A stretch of DNA of 37,032 bases, taken from NCBI GenBank assembly GCA_024401495.1, contig JAKSKW010000017.1, positions 1 to 37,032 on the forward strand, in the 5' to 3' direction. A program made the position numbers and the translations under genes. The notes beneath the pieces are model-generated. The model worked only from the letters and a program-made list of their open reading frames with translations. It was not told the origin of the DNA and did not search any database. This document shows positions 33,370 to 37,032 of the stretch, in pieces (positions within the stretch are counted from its first letter, which is position 1; every line of letters starts with the position of its first letter). The DNA comes from Paludibacteraceae bacterium. Lineage in GTDB: Bacteria; Bacteroidota; Bacteroidia; Bacteroidales; Paludibacteraceae.

Positions 33370-34512
33370 ATGAATTATACTGATACAAAGCAACATTATG
33401 AGATTTTAGATGGCTTACGTGGTGTGGCGGCAATTATGGTGGTATTGACGCATATCACGCAAAGTTATGCGAAAGACTTTTTTAGTTTTCCAATTGGTCA
33501 TGGTTATTTAGCAGTTGATTTCTTCTTCGTCCTGTCTGGATTTGTAATAGGTTACGCCTACGATGACCGTTGGAATAAGATGACGACTCTCGATTTCATG
33601 AAACGCAGACTCATCCGTTTGCATCCAATGGTTATTGCCGGATCTGTAATCGGAGCAATCCTATTTTATTTTGCTGATTGTGAAATATATCCGCTTATCC
33701 ATGACACTAAATGGTGGATGTTGCTTATAGCCTTTGTTCTATGTTCGTTGATGATCCCGCTTCCTTACTCTTATGACATACGAATAAGGCAAGAGATGTT
33801 CCCGACCAACGGACCACAGTGGACCTTGTTCTATGAATATGTGGCTAACATAGTATATGCGTTGGTTTTAAGAAGACTGCCCACAAAAATACTTGTAGCA
33901 TTGGTAGTCATCGCTGCTTTTTTCACTATAGATTGGGGTTTAGGCTGGAATGTATTAGACAAACCAGGATACTTCTATATCGGATTATTTGAATTTGGAT
34001 GGTCAACTAATATTCCGCATGTTCACGTTGCTTTAGTGCGTTTGTCCTATCCGTTTATTGCAGGATTGTTGCTGTCAAGAACGAAGGCATACATAACACT
34101 TAAAGGAGGATTTTGGTGGTGTGCTTTGATTATAGTGCTTGTACTTTGTTGGCCTCATTTGGGTGGTTATGATCAAACAACATTCTGGTACAACGGTTTA
34201 TATGAAACATTGTGCATACTTCTTGTATTTCCACTGGTGGTGTCTATCGGAGCTGGAAGCAGAATGACGGACAAACGTTCAACGCAAATCTGTAATTTTC
34301 TGGGAGAGATTTCGTACCCAATTTATATCACACATTTTCCGTTAATCTACATTCACGAGAAATGGGTGTTCTTAAATAAGGAGGCTTCATTACCAATAAT
34401 GATTGGCGAAGCTGTCTTGGTATTCTGTTTGAGCGTAGGAATCGCCTATGCACTTTACAGATACTATGATCTACCTGTACGAAAGATTCTTAAGAAAAAA
34501 CTACTAGGATAG
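33370..34512 (+). CDS. Acyltransferase 3 family membrane protein
   Basis: A 380-residue polytopic protein; ATG 33370 is chosen over a TTG at 33364. About ten hydrophobic segments alternate with short loops. The opening LDGLRGVAAIMVVLTHITQSY contains the family's conserved LRG and His, and LAVDFFFVLSGFVIGY follows near residues 48-64. The C-terminal FLGEISYPIYITHFPLI is also typical. Family members add acyl groups (often acetyl) to sugars in O-antigen, exopolysaccharide or Nod factors in the inner membrane; the substrate cannot be told. No glycan-synthesis gene is beside it. A repeat terminator ends the unit. Confidence 0.85.
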   Translation: MNYTDTKQHYEILDGLRGVAAIMVVLTHITQSYAKDFFSFPIGHGYLAVDFFFVLSGFVIGYAYDDRWNKMTTLDFMKRRLIRLHPMVIAGSVIGAILFYFADCEIYPLIHDTKWWMLLIAFVLCSLMIPLPYSYDIRIRQEMFPTNGPQWTLFYEYVANIVYALVLRRLPTKILVALVVIAAFFTIDWGLGWNVLDKPGYFYIGLFEFGWSTNIPHVHVALVRLSYPFIAGLLLSRTKAYITLKGGFWWCALIIVLVLCWPHLGGYDQTTFWYNGLYETLCILLVFPLVVSIGAGSRMTDKRSTQICNFLGEISYPIYITHFPLIYIHEKWVFLNKEASLPIMIGEAVLVFCLSVGIAYALYRYYDLPVRKILKKKLLG

Positions 34513-34528
34513 CAAGTTTCATTTAAAG

Positions 34529-34575
34529 ATAAATGCAAAATTAGAGGTGTCTGATGAAGGCACCTCTTTTTGTTG
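34529..34575 (+). repeat. Dispersed terminator-like repeat, copy 3 (after acyltransferase)
   Basis: ATAAATGCAAAATTAG, the same hairpin with the same loop CTGATGAAG, and TTTTTGTTG. It matches copies 1 and 2 from ATAAATG through the hairpin. Confidence 0.85.
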
Positions 34576-34603
34576 TAAGTCAACATTTAATGATGTATCC
34601 GTA

Positions 34604-34626
34604 GGGGCGATCCCTTGTGGTCGCCC
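34604..34626. repeat. REP-like hairpin GGGCGA/TCGCCC
   Basis: GTAGGGGCGATCCCTTGTGG then TCGCCC: stem GGGCGA (34605-34610)/TCGCCC (34621-34626). Sequences of this form are common as dispersed intergenic repeats in several phyla. It is more GC-rich than its surroundings. Confidence 0.55.
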
Positions 34627-34758
34627 ATGTGTAAATCATTGAAGAAATCAATAAAGAATGGTAGTCTAGATTTAGCGTTCAATGTGACATTAGTAATGTT
34701 TCAAATGGTAGCTAATAGGGAACTTGTTGAGTTGCTGATGAAAAGTTTGATGAAATAA
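34627..34758 (+). CDS. Possible small ORF or gene remnant
   Basis: A 43-codon ORF starting at the edge of the REP-like hairpin: MCKSLKKSIKNGSLDLAFNV, then a Met/Leu-rich helical part ending in LLMKSLMK. No promoter or ribosome site is obvious and I recognise no family. It may be the tail of a degraded gene. The rest of 34576-34914 shows nothing else convincing. Confidence 0.25.
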   Translation: MCKSLKKSIKNGSLDLAFNVTLVMFQMVANRELVELLMKSLMK

Positions 34759-34914
34759 AAAACATCAATATTCGTCGTTTTTACCTTAATATCGTCGCAA
34801 AATTTGCGTCATTTCATCCATTGTTTTAGTTATTTCGGCTATGCCTTCATTTACACATTTCTGCCTCATATTTGCAAGATTCGGAATAGATGTGTAATAT
34901 CCCGCTGAAATCGT

Positions 34915-34922
34915 TATCTTTG
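34915..34922 (+). promoter_or_regulatory. -7 box giving a near-leaderless mRNA
   Basis: TATCTTTG ends five bases before ATG 34928, so transcription should start at or right beside the start codon. Confidence 0.6.
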
Positions 34923-34927
34923 CAAGT

Positions 34928-35833
34928 ATGAAGACAATCCTGACAATTACGGGTTCGGATAGCACGGGTGGCGCTGGTATCCAGGCTGACATCAAGACGA
35001 TCACGTCTCTTGGTGGCAAGGCTCTTTCCGTCGTCACTACTCTTACTATGCAGAATACTCTTGGTATTCAGGATTTCTATGATATCCCTGCTGAGATTGT
35101 GGAGCGTCAGATCGACGCGGTGGCTGAGGATATCACTCCATATGTGTTTAAGGTTGGCCTCGTGCGAAATATCTATACCTTGGAGGCTATCGTCCGCTGC
35201 ATATCTCGCTATAAACCACGTTGGGTGCTTTTCTCTCCCGTCGTCTACTCGAGCCGTGACGAGGTGCTTATCAATGATGAGTTGATCGATAGAATCCAGA
35301 AGACGCTTATTCCGTTGTGCGACGCGTTGGTCGTGCGTGAAAGGGATCATGGCAGATTCGACGCGGAAAGAGTTATTGTCGCCGACGACAGTCACGGACG
35401 ATGCAACGAACTTTGTTCGGCAATCGCCACTCTGCTTTGTCAGGATATGAGCCTTGACGACGCTGAAAAAAAAGCTAATTATATGATGCCGACGGAGGTC
35501 AATCCAGAGATGTCTGGCAGATGTATTGCCCTATACAATAGTTTCGTGAAGATGCAGGAAGACGAGTGTATGAACAGCCATGATGTCAACTACTATGCTT
35601 CCCGTCTCAACGTCTCTCCACGTTATCTTTCGCAGGTGACGAGAAGGGTAGCGTCGCAATCACCTAAATCAATTATCGACACAACGCTATTAAACAAAAT
35701 CCGAGATCTGCTCAAAACGGACAAGACTATCCAGGAAATCGCATACCAACTGGAGTTTTCGTCGCAGGCTCATCTCTCCAATTTCTTCAAGCGATTCACG
35801 GGAACATCACCGTCGGAATATAGGAAACGTTGA
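34928..35833 (+). CDS. ThiD-like kinase domain fused to AraC DNA-binding domain
   Basis: A 301-residue fusion. Residues 1 to about 195 are a ribokinase-type HMP/HMP-P kinase (ThiD) domain: TITGSDSTGGAGIQADIKT, VVTTLTMQNT, and a shortened C-terminal lobe. In ThiD the anion-hole motif is HGTGCTLSSAIA; here it is HGRCNELCSAIA (about 164-175), so the conserved Gly-Cys pair is lost. Residues about 205-301 are an AraC helix-turn-helix pair (YYASRLNVSPRYLSQVTRRV and TIQEIAYQLEFSSQAHLSNF). The sensible reading is a regulator that binds a pyrimidine such as HMP or its phosphate, or a B6 vitamer, and no longer phosphorylates it. No thiamine genes are in view. Stand-alone, near-leaderless gene. Confidence 0.85.
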   Translation: MKTILTITGSDSTGGAGIQADIKTITSLGGKALSVVTTLTMQNTLGIQDFYDIPAEIVERQIDAVAEDITPYVFKVGLVRNIYTLEAIVRCISRYKPRWVLFSPVVYSSRDEVLINDELIDRIQKTLIPLCDALVVRERDHGRFDAERVIVADDSHGRCNELCSAIATLLCQDMSLDDAEKKANYMMPTEVNPEMSGRCIALYNSFVKMQEDECMNSHDVNYYASRLNVSPRYLSQVTRRVASQSPKSIIDTTLLNKIRDLLKTDKTIQEIAYQLEFSSQAHLSNFFKRFTGTSPSEYRKR

Positions 35834-35910
35834 GAAAAACAGACCTTTCATATTTTGCTAACTTGCGAAACTTGAATTATTCTATGTTATGTTTTATAAT
35901 CTAAAACTCC

Positions 35911-35918
35911 TATCTTTG
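35911..35918 (+). promoter_or_regulatory. -7 box of the small ORF/higA unit
   Basis: TATCTTTG ends five bases before ATG 35924, the same near-leaderless layout as at 34915. Confidence 0.55.
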
Positions 35919-35923
35919 CATTT

Positions 35924-36007
35924 ATGAGGGCATTTTCAGAGTATTTAGAACGAGAGCCTGAAACAAGGTCTGAATTAATTAAGGATAAGAGTTATGACAA
36001 AGATTGA
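35924..36007 (+). CDS. 27-codon ORF overlapping the HigA-type gene
   Basis: MRAFSEYLEREPETRSELIK followed by seven codons. It starts five bases after the -7 box and overlaps the antitoxin gene by 14 bases. It stands where the HigB toxin gene would be. It may be a relic of a deleted toxin, a leader peptide that couples translation, or chance. Confidence 0.35.
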   Translation: MRAFSEYLEREPETRSELIKDKSYDKD

Positions 36008-36359
36008 AACAAAAGAGCAATATGATTGGGCCGTGGCTAAAGTAGAAGCACTTTTGTCGTTGGTTGATGATAATACTCCAGAAAATGATCCTAATTTGAT
36101 AGAATTAAATTTGTTGTCAAACCTTGTCGCCGATTATTCTGAGGAACATTTTTCAATGGGGGAGCCTTCATTAGCGGATGTCCTAAAATTGAGAATGTAT
36201 GAGATGGGGCTTACTCAAAAGGCGTTATCTGAAATGCTTGGTGTGAGTCCTTCGCGACTTAGTAATTTCCTTACGGGGAAGAGTGAACCAACTCTTCAGG
36301 TTGCTAGAACTATGTGTCAAAGATTAAATATTGACGCAAATATAGTGTTGGGGATTTAG
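35994..36359 (+). CDS. higA: HigA-type XRE-family antitoxin, orphan
   Basis: A 121-residue protein. The N-terminal part has the HigA-type VDDNTPENDPNLIELNLLSNLVADYSEEH (in parts: VDDNTPENDP and LVADYSEEHF) and PSLADVLKLRM. The HTH_XRE fold spans about residues 60-118: LTQKALSEMLGVSPSRLSNF and the ending LNIDANIVLGI, typical of HigA antitoxins in Bacteroidota. HigA normally binds the HigB mRNA-cleaving toxin and represses the operon. No toxin of about 100 residues precedes it, so this copy is an orphan that could be a stand-alone repressor. AAGGATAAG lies 8 bases upstream. vsr follows after 12 bases. Confidence 0.8.
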   Translation: MTKIETKEQYDWAVAKVEALLSLVDDNTPENDPNLIELNLLSNLVADYSEEHFSMGEPSLADVLKLRMYEMGLTQKALSEMLGVSPSRLSNFLTGKSEPTLQVARTMCQRLNIDANIVLGI

Positions 36360-36371
36360 AATTAATTGTCG

Positions 36372-36923
36372 ATGACTGACAAACTTACTCCCGAACAGCG
36401 TCATAAATGTATGTCGCACATAAGGGCGAAGGATACGAAGCCTGAGGTCGTTGTGCGTAAATGGCTATGGGCGGAAGGTTTCAGATACAGACTTTATGTG
36501 AAAGGATTACCTGGCTCGCCTGATATCGTGATGAGGCAATATAAGACGGTGATTTTCATCAACGGTTGTTTTTGGCATGGGCATGATCTTGGATATAGTA
36601 AGGAGAATGGGGAGGTGATCGACAGCAAATGTTGCCGTATTCCGAAATCCCGAACCGACTTCTGGGTGCAGAAGATCACTCGTAATATGCAGCGCGACTA
36701 TATCAATGTGATGCGCTACAAGAAAGCAGGGTGGCATGTGCTGACTGTTTGGGAATGTCAGTTGAGGGGCAAAGAGCAACAACGTCAGACTCTGATGGCT
36801 TTGTCCAACAAAATTAATTCCATCATTCTTGATTCCTACCGTGTTCCCCAAACGTATAATTTTGTACCTGAAGCAGAAATGGCTATGGTGGCGGAGGAAC
36901 CATTTGTTTATGAAAAGAAATGA
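36372..36923 (+). CDS. vsr: Very short patch repair endonuclease (Vsr)
   Basis: A 183-residue protein; ATG 36372 (MTDKLTPEQRHKCMSHIRAK) is the normal family start and a TTG at 36366 is rejected. It has the Vsr core: KDTKPEVVVRKWLWAEGFRY, GSPDIV with the metal-binding Asp (about 49), FINGCFWHGH with the active-site His, a Cys/His zinc set with KCCRIPKSR, and WHVLTVWECQL. Vsr nicks beside T:G mismatches formed by deamination of 5-methylcytosine and starts their repair. About 35 C-terminal residues exceed the E. coli protein. Vsr usually accompanies a cytosine methylase; none precedes it, but a further gene begins just downstream. Probably cotranscribed with the antitoxin gene. Confidence 0.92.
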   Translation: MTDKLTPEQRHKCMSHIRAKDTKPEVVVRKWLWAEGFRYRLYVKGLPGSPDIVMRQYKTVIFINGCFWHGHDLGYSKENGEVIDSKCCRIPKSRTDFWVQKITRNMQRDYINVMRYKKAGWHVLTVWECQLRGKEQQRQTLMALSNKINSIILDSYRVPQTYNFVPEAEMAMVAEEPFVYEKK

Positions 36924-36940
36924 AGTGTTCATTTTTTTTG

Positions 36941-36948
36941 TATTTTTG
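36941..36948 (+). promoter_or_regulatory. -7 box after vsr
   Basis: TATTTTTG, 23 bases before a TTG start of an open frame that runs to the window end. Confidence 0.45.
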
Positions 36949-36971
36949 TAAAAAATAAATAAGGATTAGTA

Positions 36972-37032
36972 TTGAATTTATATAATACTCCCCAAAATTT
37001 AGACAACAACAAAGGTGCAATAAAAAGTGTAT
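36972..37032 (+). CDS. Start of a gene cut by the window end
   Basis: From TTG 36972, with AAGGA seven bases upstream, 20 codons stay open to the end: MNLYNTPQNLDNNKGAIKSV. A -7 box lies 23 bases upstream. Too short to identify; next to vsr a restriction-modification gene would be no surprise, but that is only context. Confidence 0.4.
   Translation, partial: MNLYNTPQNLDNNKGAIKSV

Noticed and set aside
34786..34875. Minus-strand ORF end with a plausible helical peptide (MRQKCVNEGIAEITKTMDEM)
   Set aside because: Upstream of its ATG the frame runs antisense through the start of the ThiD-AraC gene; no promoter or family support. At most a remnant.

Overview
The window looks like a piece of a Bacteroidales chromosome (Bacteroidota; Prevotellaceae or a close relative is my guess). 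The evidence is: promoters of the TAnnTTTG type in front of most transcription units, a hybrid two-component system with an AraC output, type IX secretion sorting domains on secreted enzymes, a TamL-type outer-membrane lipoprotein, and a Bacteroidetes-type tra gene cluster. Nothing here fixes the species.

Left part (1 to about 13,890): a visibly more AT-rich integrated conjugative element, or integrated conjugative plasmid. It opens with an 8-bp repeat array with a 48-bp super-period. Next come a ParA-like traA, two tandem DUF3408 paralogues and a small ORF, closed by a terminator. A second operon carries an acidic membrane-anchored protein, traE, traF, a protein with a polyvalent-protein-type domain, traG (VirB4 ATPase), traI, traJ, traK and traM, and it also ends in a terminator. 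A tyrosine recombinase and a convergent replication-initiator-like protein with two winged-helix-like halves follow. No relaxase, coupling protein, traL or traN is visible; some may lie left of the window. A promoter, hairpin and TTGCATAAT leader occurs three times: before traA, before the second operon, and at the right edge pointing outwards. The element appears to end at the 3' end of tRNA-Asp, an inferred attachment site.

Middle (13,891 to 20,805): a leftward tRNA operon (Lys-Ser-Asp), then tamL and a hybrid two-component regulator.

Right part (20,806 to 34,512): a carbohydrate-degradation region without SusC/SusD in view. It has a PL11 rhamnogalacturonan lyase and a two-domain CE12 acetylesterase, which should act together on pectic rhamnogalacturonan I. 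Then come the housekeeping genes aroK and guaA, a GH98 endo-glycosidase and an acyltransferase. A 12-bp direct repeat spaced 21 bp upstream of the lyase is a good candidate operator for the hybrid regulator. The lyase and esterase share a near-identical C-terminal module followed by sorting domains.

Far right (34,513 to 37,032): an intergenic region with repeats, a ThiD-like/AraC fusion regulator whose kinase site is altered, an orphan HigA-type antitoxin, a Vsr endonuclease and the probable start of another gene cut by the window end.

The most unusual items are the three-copy leader with an outward promoter and cut-off ORF at the element's end, the polyvalent-domain gene in the tra operon broken at a poly-A tract, the duplicated replication-type protein, and the ThiD-AraC fusion.
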